The notes under the pieces are model-generated. The model saw only the letters and a program-made list of their open reading frames with translations, ran no database searches and had not been told where the DNA came from. From positions 1 to 20,026 of the forward strand of contig JAGAAA010000103.1 in NCBI GenBank assembly GCA_017615495.1: 20,026 nucleotides of DNA, given 5' to 3'. Shown here piece after piece: positions 1 through 6,954 of this stretch. Every line of letters starts with the position of its first letter. Position 1 is the stretch's first letter. Both the position numbers and the translations under genes were made by a program. Source of the stretch: Clostridia bacterium (GTDB lineage Bacteria; Bacillota; Clostridia; Christensenellales; CAG-1252).

Positions 1-634
1 CGTCTTTTGTGATCTCAACCTTTTCGGAAATGCGGGTCGGCCCGTAAACCGTCGTTTCAATGCGGTAATACTTGCCGCCGTCCTTTTCGATCTCGGTCAC
101 GCCGTGGCGGGCTATCTCAAGATACGCCTCCAAAGAATCCTTCTTGTTGAGTTTTAAGTAGTCGTGGTCGGAATAAGCGTAACCGACGCCCGATTTGGAC
201 TCGGTCTCATACATCATGGTATAAAACTCGTCGGCGGAAGCGTACACCCTGCCGTCCGAAGCTTCGTAGGTGAAGTCCGCCGTGGTTTCCACCGCGTAGA
301 TCTGGTTGCGGAGCACCTTGGCGTCCTTAAGTTGCTTTGCCGCCGTGATGGGCACGAATATCATAATGACCACCGAAAGGATGGTGCCGATAAACACGAA
401 GGGGGTGCGCTTGCCCCGCTTGGTGTTGATGTTGTCCGACCACTTGCCGAAGATGGGCAAAAGGAAGAGGGAGAGCACGTTGTCTATGCCCATGACCACG
501 CCGCGAAGACTGTTGGAAAGGCCAAACGCGCGTTCCAAAAGAAGCGGCACGACAAAATCGTACGCCGTCCAAAAGAGCATAATGATGGCAAACGCGAGTC
601 CTACTTTGATTGTTCTCTTGTAATTCAATTTCAT
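1..634 (-). CDS. MFS transporter (N-terminal part, runs off the window)
   Basis: A membrane carrier of the major facilitator superfamily, closest in style to the GPH/SLC45-like sugar or cation symporters; the substrate cannot be told. The start ATG (632-634) follows GGGAGG at good distance. The reading begins MKLNYKRTIKVGLAF. Helix 1 covers about residues 11-33 and helix 2 about 43-66. They are followed by the cytoplasmic motif-A loop (GKWSDNINTKRGKR) and helix 3 (about 82-102). After helix 3 comes a hydrophilic stretch of over 100 residues, rich in Tyr, Asp, Glu and Lys, with no helix before the window ends. By topology it should lie outside the cell. Ordinary MFS proteins have a very short loop there, so this is an unusual insertion. 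The gene follows the DUF2344 gene after 194 bases holding a structured leader. Family assignment is confident; substrate is unknown. Confidence 0.85.
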   Translation of the reverse strand, partial: MKLNYKRTIKVGLAFAIIMLFWTAYDFVVPLLLERAFGLSNSLRGVVMGIDNVLSLFLLPIFGKWSDNINTKRGKRTPFVFIGTILSVVIMIFVPITAAKQLKDAKVLRNQIYAVETTADFTYEASDGRVYASADEFYTMMYETESKSGVGYAYSDHDYLKLNKKDSLEAYLEIARHGVTEIEKDGGKYYRIETTVYGPTRISEKVEITKD

Positions 635-646
635 AGTTTCCTCCCG

Positions 647-771
647 GTCGATTGCGTATAGCGGCGCGCATACCGCGTTTCTTCCTCATCGCCGAGCAGT
701 TACGTACAAGGAGTACGCGCCTGCCCGTCACTTCGGAGAGCCTTGTCTTCACACCACTCTACGCAATCGAC
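647..771 (-). promoter_or_regulatory. Inverted-repeat structured element in the leader of the MFS gene
   Basis: A perfect 12-base inverted repeat (GTCGATTGCGTA at 647-658, its complement at 760-771) encloses about 100 bases. On the minus strand the element ends about a dozen bases before the start codon, just ahead of the GGGAGG ribosome binding site. Inside are smaller hairpins, for example CGTAC-TCCTT-GTACG and GCGG...CCGC. The shape, a long closing stem with internal hairpins next to a ribosome binding site, suits a cis-acting RNA. It could instead be a small mobile repeat with terminal inverted repeats; no target-site duplication is seen. It matches no riboswitch I recognise. The rest of the 635-828 gap holds a TTGACA hexamer (813-818) without a good -10 partner, and a 7-bp hairpin (786-802) with no T-run. 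Confidence 0.45.
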
Positions 772-828
772 AGAATGATGCGGCAATGCTTTTTCAAAGC
801 ATATTATTCGTTTGTCAACGCGTGTTCC

Positions 829-1515
829 TCACACTTTTGTTTCTTCGTTACTCTTTTCAAGTTTTTCCAGGAAGCGATCCATTTCCAGCAAGACGCCGTT
901 TTCGCGGACGTACTGCTCGTACTTCCAAAGATCGGTGGTTTTGACCTCAAAATCAAATTTGCCCGCAAGGAACTCCACGAACTTATCGGGGCGGAGCGTC
1001 ACGTTGCCTGCGGCAAGCGAAACGTTTAGCCTTCCGGGGTAAACCTTGATGGCGTTGATCAAGGGGGCTACGTCCTTGACGGTGGTTTCCCCTTTCTTTT
1101 CAATTTGCATCGGCAATGAAAGCAGGTTTACCACCCCTTCCACCTCGCGGCGTTTTTCTTCCGCACCCGACTGCGCTACCGAGTAATCGGCGGCGACGGT
1201 GCGCCCCGCCACGTTGGGGTTGGTGAGCGGCTGGAAGACACGTATGCCTTCAAGCCCCGCCGGAGCGACGCGGTTGTATTCTTCCAAAAACTCTTCCTTG
1301 GGTACGTCCGTCCTGACGGTCAGGTACTCTGCGGAAGAACTGATGCCGAGGGGTAAGGGGGTGCCGAGGTTAACTTGCATATGCGGGTTGAAACCACCCG
1401 AATACTCTATCTCAAACCCCGCTCTGCGGAAGGTGCGCGTGAAGTGCCTGAGCAGATCTATGTGGGAAATATACTTCATATTCCCGCGTTTGTAGTGCTT
1501 GAGTACGAGGATCAT
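829..1515 (-). CDS. DUF2344 / TIGR03936 radical SAM-associated protein
   Basis: A 228-residue protein of the TIGR03936 (DUF2344) family, which almost always accompanies the TIGR03960 B12-binding radical SAM protein or is fused to it. The exact reaction is not established; a role in RNA or ribosome-related modification has been guessed from its common neighbours rng and rplU. The N-terminus shows the family pattern: KYISHIDLLRHF (about 14-25), RRAGFEIEYSGGFNPHM (30-46) and PLPLGISSSAEYL (54-66). The start ATG overlaps the stop of the radical SAM gene (ATGA), and GAGGTGA sits just upstream, so the two are translated together. No transmembrane segment. In many Clostridia rng follows; here the next gene is an MFS transporter. 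Confidence 0.9.
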   Translation of the reverse strand: MILVLKHYKRGNMKYISHIDLLRHFTRTFRRAGFEIEYSGGFNPHMQVNLGTPLPLGISSSAEYLTVRTDVPKEEFLEEYNRVAPAGLEGIRVFQPLTNPNVAGRTVAADYSVAQSGAEEKRREVEGVVNLLSLPMQIEKKGETTVKDVAPLINAIKVYPGRLNVSLAAGNVTLRPDKFVEFLAGKFDFEVKTTDLWKYEQYVRENGVLLEMDRFLEKLEKSNEETKV

Positions 1516-3278
1516 TTTTTCTTCACCTCGTCACAAAGGGCAAGCGCCATTGCGCCGCAGCCCTGACAGCCTTTGTCACAGCCGAGGGTGCATTCCGCGC
1601 GATACGCCTTTTCCCTTTCCCTAAGGAGGAAGGCGCGCGTCACGCCGATGTCGATAAATTCCCACGGGAGGGGCTTATCCAGCGGTTGCTCGCCAAGGTA
1701 TTTTTCCTTGTCGATCTTGAGTTCCGCCATCGCTTCTTCCCAAATTTCGTAGTGGAAGTGCTCCGTCCAGCTGTCGAACATCGCGCCTTTTTTGTAGGCA
1801 AGTTCAATGAGGGGAGCAAGCGCCCTGTCGCCGCGGGCGAAGATGGCTTCCAACTCGCTGGTCTCACGGTCGTGATAGTGGAAGGACGCGCCTTTCACCT
1901 TGCGGAGCTCATCCTTCAACAAAAACTGCTTGCGGCTCATCTCCTCGCGGGTGATCTGCCTTTCCCATTGGAAGGGGGTGCCCGGCTTAGGGATAAACAC
2001 CGAACAGCTGACCGAGATGTTTACGCCGCCCTTATGGTTTTCGTGATATAAGCGGCGGATCATCTTAACGAGTTCCACAATGCCCATTAGGTCCTCGTCC
2101 GTTTCGGTGGGGAGCCCGAGCATGAAGTAAAGTTTGACGCTGTTGTAGCCTTGGTCGAAGGCGGCGGAAAGCCCCGTTCTGATCTCCTCTTCCGTAACGT
2201 TTTTGTTGATGACGTCACGCAAGCGTTGGGTGCCCGCTTCGGGGGCAAAGGTCAAGGAGCTTTTGCGACTGCTTTCCGCAAATTCCTTTTTGAAAGAACT
2301 CAAGCGGAGGGAGGGCAGCGCCAAGTGCACGCGCGCTTTGGCGCAAATGGGGTTGACCTCGGAAAGAAGCTCTTCCAAATACGGGTAGTCGCCCGTGGAG
2401 AGGGAACCCAGCGAGATCTCGTCAAAGCCGGTTTCGCGGATCAACCTTTCGATCAACGCCTTTACCGTGTTTTTGCTACGGAAGCGGATGGGACGGTAAT
2501 AGTAGCCCGCCTGACAGAAGCGGCAACCGTTTTGGCACCCGCGGTAAAGTTCCAACATTGCCCTGTCGTGCACCACTTCCAGCGTGGGCATCAGCTGCGC
2601 CGTGGGGTAGAAGCAATGCTCGAAATCACGCACGACGGCTTTTTTTACTATCTTGCGGCGCTTGGGCGTATTGCGCGAGGGGACGTAAATGCCCTCGATC
2701 TTTTCCGCCAAAGCGAGGAACTGCGTCTTGGTCTTGCCGGCAGCTTTGCACTTTGCATAGAGGTCGGTAAGCTTGACGATCATCTCTTCCCCTTCCCCAA
2801 CCATAAACAGATCGAAGAAGTCCGCGATTGGCTCGGGGTTGATGGTGGAGGGGCCGCCGCCGCAAATGATGGGGTACTCCTCGCCCCGGTCTTTGGCGTA
2901 AAAGGGGATGCCCGCCGCGTCCATCACGTACAAAACGCCGGTAAAAAGCATTTCGTACTGCACCGAAAAGCCCACCATATCAAACTCTTTGAGAGGCTTT
3001 TTGGTTTCGAGGCTCATCAAGGGGATGCCGTTCTCCTTCAAAAGAGCGCGGAAATCAAGCGCGGGGGCGAAGCAACGTTCGCACACAACGTTTTTTTGAT
3101 CGTTCAAAACGTGATAGAGGATCTTGAGCCCGAGGTTGGACATACCAACTTCGTAGAGGTCGGGCATACAAATGCAAAAACGCACGTCGCACGGTTTTTC
3201 CATGTCGGGCGTGTTGTACTCGCCGCCGCTGTAACGCGCCGGTTTCTCGGATTTTAAAAGTATCTCTTCGAAAGTCAT
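1512..3278 (-). CDS. TIGR03960 family B12-binding domain radical SAM protein
   Basis: A 588-residue cytoplasmic radical SAM enzyme of the TIGR03960 family; the substrate is not known. The first ~200 residues form the B12-binding-like domain (MPDLYEVGMSNLGLKIL near 38-54, ICGGGPSTINPEPIADFFD near 138-156). The radical SAM core follows with CX3CX2C at Cys248, Cys252 and Cys255 (CQNGCRFCQAGYYYRP), which binds the 4Fe-4S cluster. A second Cys group sits at the C-terminus (Cys563, 567, 571, 574 in CTLGCDKGCQGC), as in other members, and may hold another cluster. A TTG 18 bases upstream would add six residues. I chose the ATG at 3278 because GAGGACAGG precedes it and MTFEEILLKSEKPARYSGGE is the usual family N-terminus. 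A sigma-A-type promoter lies directly upstream; the next gene overlaps its stop. Confidence 0.93.
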   Translation of the reverse strand: MTFEEILLKSEKPARYSGGEYNTPDMEKPCDVRFCICMPDLYEVGMSNLGLKILYHVLNDQKNVVCERCFAPALDFRALLKENGIPLMSLETKKPLKEFDMVGFSVQYEMLFTGVLYVMDAAGIPFYAKDRGEEYPIICGGGPSTINPEPIADFFDLFMVGEGEEMIVKLTDLYAKCKAAGKTKTQFLALAEKIEGIYVPSRNTPKRRKIVKKAVVRDFEHCFYPTAQLMPTLEVVHDRAMLELYRGCQNGCRFCQAGYYYRPIRFRSKNTVKALIERLIRETGFDEISLGSLSTGDYPYLEELLSEVNPICAKARVHLALPSLRLSSFKKEFAESSRKSSLTFAPEAGTQRLRDVINKNVTEEEIRTGLSAAFDQGYNSVKLYFMLGLPTETDEDLMGIVELVKMIRRLYHENHKGGVNISVSCSVFIPKPGTPFQWERQITREEMSRKQFLLKDELRKVKGASFHYHDRETSELEAIFARGDRALAPLIELAYKKGAMFDSWTEHFHYEIWEEAMAELKIDKEKYLGEQPLDKPLPWEFIDIGVTRAFLLREREKAYRAECTLGCDKGCQGCGAMALALCDEVKKK

Positions 3279-3295
3279 CCTGTCCTCTTTTGTCA

Positions 3296-3325
3296 ATTAT
3301 ACCATAAAGGCGATATAAATAACAA
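3296..3325 (-). promoter_or_regulatory. Sigma-A-type promoter for the radical SAM / DUF2344 pair
   Basis: On the minus strand TTGTTA (3320-3325) and a perfect TATAAT (3296-3301) are separated by 18 bases. The -10 box ends about 18 bases before the ATG at 3278, so the 5' leader must be very short. The promoter lies in the 49-base gap after spoIVFB, so the radical SAM pair can be transcribed independently of the min/spoIVF genes. Confidence 0.65.
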
Positions 3326-3327
3326 GT

Positions 3328-4071
3328 TTATTTATATCTTCCGAGGGCGACGCCTATCGGAGTATCTGGCGGATACGCCACGAGCAAGCGCGGTATTTTT
3401 GAGGGCGAAAGGCGGCAAACCGTCTTTTTGCCCCGCTTGACCACGGCGGGACGAAGCCTGCCCTCCTCATCCGTTCGCGCGAGGACGTACAGGGGGTCGC
3501 TTAGCTTGCAACGGTTGCCCTTCCCCGTCACCGACGCCACGAAGGAGAGCAACATAAAAACGGCAAAGAGCAAGTAATTCAACTTAAACGCGAAAAAGAA
3601 AAAGCCGAGCGCCGCCCCGCCCACCAGCAAGGTAAAGGCGGAGGTCGCCGTCCGCATCCACTTTTGGGGAAACAGAAACCTAAGAAGCCTGCCGCCGTCC
3701 AGCGGATAAGCGGGCAAAAGGTTGAGCGCGGCAAGAAAGACGTTTGCCGCAATAAAGCCCTTAAAACTGCCGTACAACTCGGGCACAAGCCAGCACGCGG
3801 AAAGGGTAAAGGAAGCCAACGCCAAATTGGAAAAAGGTCCCGCCACAAGCACTGCCCCTTGATGCGAAAACTCCCCCTTGACCGAAAGCACGGCGCCGCA
3901 CGGCATCAGGCGGACGGTCAGATCCTTCGCCCCCGCGATCAGGGCGACGGCATAATGCGAAAGCTCGTGGATGGTGACGGACAAAAAAGCAAAAAGATAA
4001 TCCTTTACGCCGCCAAACAACGCGTAACAAAGGACGGCGACGAAAAAGAGCGGGTGAACTTTGATTTTCAA
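3328..4071 (-). CDS. SpoIVFB-like M50 site-2 protease
   Basis: A 247-residue intramembrane zinc metalloprotease of family M50B. In Bacillus, SpoIVFB cleaves pro-sigma-K at the forespore membrane. HELSH (residues 35-39) gives the two zinc His and the catalytic Glu; NLLPAYPLDGG (117-127) supplies Asp125, the third ligand. The KIKVHPLFF opening, MPCGAVLSV (56-64) and VAGPFSN (76-82) follow the SpoIVFB layout. Some five or six membrane segments end near residue 182, followed by ~65 soluble residues, shorter than the Bacillus CBS domain. The start is a TTG that overlaps the preceding stop (TTGA), with no good ribosome binding site, which suggests coupled translation. The position right after minD/minE supports SpoIVFB rather than RseP. 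The sporulation role is an inference: non-sporulating relatives also carry such proteases. Confidence 0.85.
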   Translation of the reverse strand: MKIKVHPLFFVAVLCYALFGGVKDYLFAFLSVTIHELSHYAVALIAGAKDLTVRLMPCGAVLSVKGEFSHQGAVLVAGPFSNLALASFTLSACWLVPELYGSFKGFIAANVFLAALNLLPAYPLDGGRLLRFLFPQKWMRTATSAFTLLVGGAALGFFFFAFKLNYLLFAVFMLLSFVASVTGKGNRCKLSDPLYVLARTDEEGRLRPAVVKRGKKTVCRLSPSKIPRLLVAYPPDTPIGVALGRYK

Positions 4072-4268
4072 AAGAAGACGGGGAGGCTTGCCGAAACGCT
4101 CGGAAGCAAAACGGAACGGAAGATCGCGGAAGCAATAGAATAAACGGCGCCCCCAAACAGCAACAGGAAAAAGAAAAAGGCGTACTCTTTCTTTTTCCGC
4201 CGTCTGAAAATCACAAACTTGTTTTCATACCCTCTGCCGCCTACCCTTTTGATCCCGCGATATTCCAT
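4068..4268 (-). CDS. Short single-helix membrane protein in the SpoIVFA position
   Basis: A 66-residue product, not recognised by sequence. It starts MEYRGIKRVGGRGYENKF, has a basic patch (FRRRKKKE at 21-28), one hydrophobic segment (about 29-51, FFFFLLLFGG...), and ends ~15 residues later at LPVFF. The layout is cytoplasmic N-terminus, one membrane span, short outer tail. It lies 33 bases after minE (12 if an in-frame TTG at 4289 were the start) and its stop overlaps the protease start by three bases. In Bacillus this slot (minD - spoIVFA - spoIVFB) holds SpoIVFA, a ~260-residue inhibitor and anchor of SpoIVFB with an outer M23-like domain. Here that domain is absent. No clear ribosome binding site precedes either start, so existence of the gene rests on packing and on the plausible membrane topology. 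Confidence 0.5.
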   Translation of the reverse strand: MEYRGIKRVGGRGYENKFVIFRRRKKKEYAFFFFLLLFGGAVYSIASAIFRSVLLPSVSASLPVFF

Positions 4269-4301
4269 AAAAGAGGATATGCGAGGCAAGATGGAAATAG
4301 A

Positions 4302-4541
4302 CTATCCGCTTTTAAAGGCGCCGCGGACGCGAAACCCCCGCGCGAAAACGCTTATTTTATAAGAGCCGTACTCGTCCACGTCGATCTCGGCGCGGAGCGA
4401 ATGCGGGTCCACCTCGAAGTAGCAATCCAACAGTTCGCAAACGTCGCTTTTCAAAACGGCGAGTATCTCCTCTTGCGAGCCCGCCTTATCTCGTAAAAGC
4501 GTCTTTTTAATGCGTTCCAATCCAACCTTCGCGCCCTTCAT
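4302..4541 (-). CDS. minE: MinE-like cell division topological specificity factor
   Basis: A 79-residue MinE homologue. MinE stimulates the MinD ATPase and drives pole-to-pole or patterned redistribution of the division inhibitor. The core AKVGLERIKKTLLRD (4-18), then ILAVLKSDVCELLDCYFEVDP (26-46), and a beta-strand tail (DEYGSYKISVFARGF), follow the MinE pattern (AKERL..I, L..LR.DI..VI.KY..ID). The ATG at 4541 lies one base after the minD stop with GAGG six bases upstream, so it is preferred over an in-frame GTG at 4580 inside minD. With this start the protein lacks the dozen or so N-terminal residues that form the membrane-binding helix of E. coli MinE. The GTG start would add only polar residues (EYSDFSEKSRGN), not such a helix. 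Confidence 0.85.
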   Translation of the reverse strand: MKGAKVGLERIKKTLLRDKAGSQEEILAVLKSDVCELLDCYFEVDPHSLRAEIDVDEYGSYKISVFARGFRVRGAFKSG

Positions 4542-4542
4542 A

Positions 4543-5325
4543 TTACCTCGCGATTTTTCGGAAAAATCCGAATATTCCACGGTATCTTGCCGTGCAGTCG
4601 AAAATTTGCTCCGTCCCCATCATCACGTGGCTTGCCAGCATACAGACCGCACGGTAATGGCGGCTTTCCCTGTCCGAGATCCGCCCCACCGTGGCGGCAA
4701 ACAAAACTTCGTCGTCTTCCGGGACGCTCCCCGCCACAGGGAGCCGGAGGGCGCTTTTTACTTCCGAAACGCCCAAGGCCTCCCCTTTTCTTACAAGGTC
4801 GCCCCGCACGCGGTTGACCACCGCTTCCACCCGCCGCAGGCGATACGCCGCAAGGAGGTCCGAGACCTTATCCGCGTCGCGCACGCTGGCGGGTACGGGG
4901 GTGGTGACGATCAAGGCTTCGTCCGCGGAGGATACCGCCCGATGAAAGCCTTCGTCAATGCCCGCCGGGCAATCGATCAAAACGTAATCCGAGCCGCGGC
5001 GGAGGGCGGCTATCACGGCGGCAAAAGTCCTTTGCGAGAGATTTGCGCCGCCAAGCGCGCGGGAACTTAATAAGGAAAGGTTTTCGCAAAAAGGGTGCGT
5101 CACCAACGCTTCGGTCAGGCGGCAACGCCCCTTCTCCACGTCCACGAGGTCGTACGAGACCGCCCCTTCCACGCCAAGGACGAGGTCCAAGTTGTTGAGT
5201 CCGACGTCCGCGTCCACCAGCGTGACTTTCGCGCCTGCTTCCGCCATTGCCATCCCCAGCGTGGCGGTAATGGTGCTTTTGCCTACGCCGCCCTTCCCCG
5301 ACGTTACTACGATGCATCTTCCCAT
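4543..5325 (-). CDS. minD: Septum site-determining ATPase MinD
   Basis: A 260-residue ParA/MinD-type ATPase that dimerises on the membrane with ATP and recruits MinC and MinE to place the division site. The deviant Walker A motif SGKGGVGKST spans 9-18 with the signature Lys11. Switch regions follow at VDADVGLNNLDLVLG (37-51) and the Walker B-like VLIDCPAGID near 115-124. The end, YRGIFGFFRKIAR, is the amphipathic membrane-targeting helix expected of MinD. Start ATG 5325 is fixed by homology (MGRCIVVTSGKGG). There is no ribosome binding site in the usual place: a run of T's touches the ATG and the nearest GGAGG is 15 bases up, inside a hairpin loop. minC is not in the window. Confidence 0.95.
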   Translation of the reverse strand: MGRCIVVTSGKGGVGKSTITATLGMAMAEAGAKVTLVDADVGLNNLDLVLGVEGAVSYDLVDVEKGRCRLTEALVTHPFCENLSLLSSRALGGANLSQRTFAAVIAALRRGSDYVLIDCPAGIDEGFHRAVSSADEALIVTTPVPASVRDADKVSDLLAAYRLRRVEAVVNRVRGDLVRKGEALGVSEVKSALRLPVAGSVPEDDEVLFAATVGRISDRESRHYRAVCMLASHVMMGTEQIFDCTARYRGIFGFFRKIAR

Positions 5326-5364
5326 AAAAAAAGGATACCGCCTCCAAGTGGAAGAGTATCCTTT
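5326..5364 (-). terminator. Hairpin terminator between glyS and minD (possible attenuator)
   Basis: On the minus strand AAAGGATAC (5356-5364) and GTATCCTTT (5330-5338) form a perfect 9-bp stem. Inside the 17-base loop CTTCC can further pair with GGAGG. A run of seven T's (5326-5332) follows at once and touches the minD start codon. This has the form of an intrinsic terminator for glyS. The GGAGG lies in the folded loop region and is the only candidate ribosome binding site near minD, so folding may also block minD translation. A second AGGATAC copy (5395-5401, by the glyS stop) could pair with the same 3' arm. Confidence 0.7.
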
Positions 5365-5405
5365 GATTTGTGAAAATATTAGGGAAGGATGTTGTATCCT
5401 GACGA

Positions 5406-6794
5406 TTAGTACTTGACGCGCTCCGCGATGTAGCTTTCGAGGTCCTCAAGCGCGACGACGTCCTGCTTCATCGTATCGCGGTCACGGACGGTAACGGTGC
5501 CCTTTTCCACGGTGTCAAAGTCCACGGTCACGCAGAAGGGCGTGCCGATCTCATCCTGCCTGCGGTAACGCTTGCCGATAGAACCAGCCTCGTCGTAGGT
5601 GGCGGAGAACTTTTTCATCAAGCTGTGATATATCTCGGTCGCCTTGTCGCCCAGCGCCTTCTTTTGCAGGGGAAGGACGGCAACCTTGTACGGCGCGATC
5701 GCGGGATGGAAGTGCATAACGACGCGCACGTCGCCGCCTTCAAGCTCCTCCTCGTCGTAAGCGTCGCAAAGGATGGTAAGCACCATTCTTTCCACACCCA
5801 AGGACGGCTCGATGACGTACGGGATGTACTTTTCGTTGGTGTTGGGGTCAAGGTAAGAAAGTTCCTTGCCGGAGACTTTCATATGTGCCTTGAGGTCATA
5901 GTCGGTGCGGTCCGCAACGCCCCACAATTCACCCCAACCGAAGGGGAACTTGTATTCAAAGTCGGTGGTGGCGTTGGAATAAAAGCAGAGTTCTTCCTTG
6001 TCGTGATCGCGAAGTTTGAGGTTTTCCTCCTTGATGCCAAGGCCGAGAAGCCACTCTTTGCAGAAGTTTTTCCAATAGGAGAACCATTCGAGGTCAGTGC
6101 CCGGCTCGCAGAAGAATTCAAGTTCCATTTGCTCGAATTCCCTCACGCGGAAGATGAAGTTGCCCGGGGTGATCTCGTTACGGAAGGACTTGCCGATCTG
6201 ACCGATACCAAACGGCACCTTCATACGGGAAGTTCTTTGCACGTTCAAAAAGTTGACGAAGATGCCCTGCGCCGTTTCGGGACGGAGGTACAGGGTGCTG
6301 ACGCTATCCTCGGTGACGCCCTGGAAGGTTTTGAACATCAAGTTGAACTGACGAATGCCGGTAAAGTCCGCCTTGCCGCACACCGGGCACTTGATCTCGT
6401 GTTCTTTGATATAGCTTTCCATCTGAGCGTGAGACCAAGAAGCGATGTTCATCTCAATGCCGTTCTTTTTGTTGTAATCCTCGATAAGGTTATCGGCGCG
6501 ATGACGGGCTTTGCAGCTCTTGCAATCCATCAAGGGGTCGGAGAAGCCGCCCACGTGACCGGATGCCACCCACACGTTGGGGTTCATCAAAATGGCGCAG
6601 TCCAAGCCGACGTTCAACGGGTTTTCCGTCACGAACTTTTGCCACCAAGCCTTTTTGATGTTGTTTTTGAGTTCCACACCGAGGGGGCCATAGTCCCAGG
6701 TGTTTGCCAAGCCGCCGTAGATCTCGCTACCGGGGTACACAAAGCCGCGACCTTTTGCGAGAGCGGTAAGTTTATCCATCGTAAGTTTAGCCAT
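5406..6794 (-). CDS. glyS: Glycine-tRNA ligase, dimeric one-chain type
   Basis: A 462-residue class II aminoacyl-tRNA synthetase that charges tRNA-Gly; normal length for the alpha2 (GlyQS, eukaryote-like) type rather than the alpha2beta2 type. Near the N-terminus GFVYPGSEIYGGLANTWDYG (17-36) is the family signature. Four Cys (CKSC at 91-94, CPVC at 136-139) fit a zinc site. RPETAQ (171-176), FRNEITPGNFIFRVREFEQ (204-222, motif 2) and EPSLGVERM (motif 3) make up the active site. The C-terminal third is the anticodon-binding domain. The ATG at 6794 has AAGGAGG upstream. Its promoter and a short leader leave no room for a T-box. A terminator follows the stop. Confidence 0.97.
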   Translation of the reverse strand: MAKLTMDKLTALAKGRGFVYPGSEIYGGLANTWDYGPLGVELKNNIKKAWWQKFVTENPLNVGLDCAILMNPNVWVASGHVGGFSDPLMDCKSCKARHRADNLIEDYNKKNGIEMNIASWSHAQMESYIKEHEIKCPVCGKADFTGIRQFNLMFKTFQGVTEDSVSTLYLRPETAQGIFVNFLNVQRTSRMKVPFGIGQIGKSFRNEITPGNFIFRVREFEQMELEFFCEPGTDLEWFSYWKNFCKEWLLGLGIKEENLKLRDHDKEELCFYSNATTDFEYKFPFGWGELWGVADRTDYDLKAHMKVSGKELSYLDPNTNEKYIPYVIEPSLGVERMVLTILCDAYDEEELEGGDVRVVMHFHPAIAPYKVAVLPLQKKALGDKATEIYHSLMKKFSATYDEAGSIGKRYRRQDEIGTPFCVTVDFDTVEKGTVTVRDRDTMKQDVVALEDLESYIAERVKY

Positions 6795-6837
6795 AAATAG
6801 CCTCCTTAATTAAACAAATAATATTACGAACATAACA

Positions 6838-6866
6838 ATAATAAGGTGCTTGGAAGCAAAAGTCAA
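6838..6866 (-). promoter_or_regulatory. Sigma-A-type promoter of glyS
   Basis: TTGACT (6861-6866) and TATTAT (6838-6843) on the minus strand are exactly 17 bases apart, a near-consensus promoter. The transcript would start about 35 bases before the glyS ATG. Confidence 0.7.
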
Positions 6867-6874
6867 GCGCGCGA

Positions 6875-6904
6875 GTGTCAAAAAGAAAAATCCCTGCGTA
6901 TGAT
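6875..6904 (+). promoter_or_regulatory. Possible promoter of the cysteine-rich peptide gene
   Basis: GTGTCA (6875-6880) and TATGAT (6899-6904) lie 18 bases apart, about 50 bases before the start codon, and run opposite to the glyS promoter. The -10 is good and the -35 only fair. A sporulation-type promoter was also considered, but the match is poor. Confidence 0.35.
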
Positions 6905-6954
6905 GAAGTAGAAACACCAATCCACACTATTCGGAAATACAGGAGGTACATATT

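Noticed and set aside
327..752. Minus-strand frame beginning KTRLSEVTGRR in the leader and overlapping the MFS gene
   Set aside because: It needs a GTG without a good ribosome binding site, overlaps most of the MFS N-terminus and shows no family. The inverted-repeat element explains the region better.
813..818. Perfect TTGACA as the -35 of a promoter for the MFS gene
   Set aside because: At 16-18 bases downstream the sequence is GAAAAA-like, with no -10 box; kept only as a note.
2151..3257. Long open frame (368 codons) on the plus strand opposite the radical SAM gene
   Set aside because: Mirror of a strongly conserved gene; no ribosome binding site and no recognisable domains. It comes from codon bias of the real strand.
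5625..6800. 391-codon plus-strand frame opposite glyS
   Set aside because: glyS is certain and fills the region; the opposing product has no domain or motif and runs past the glyS start.
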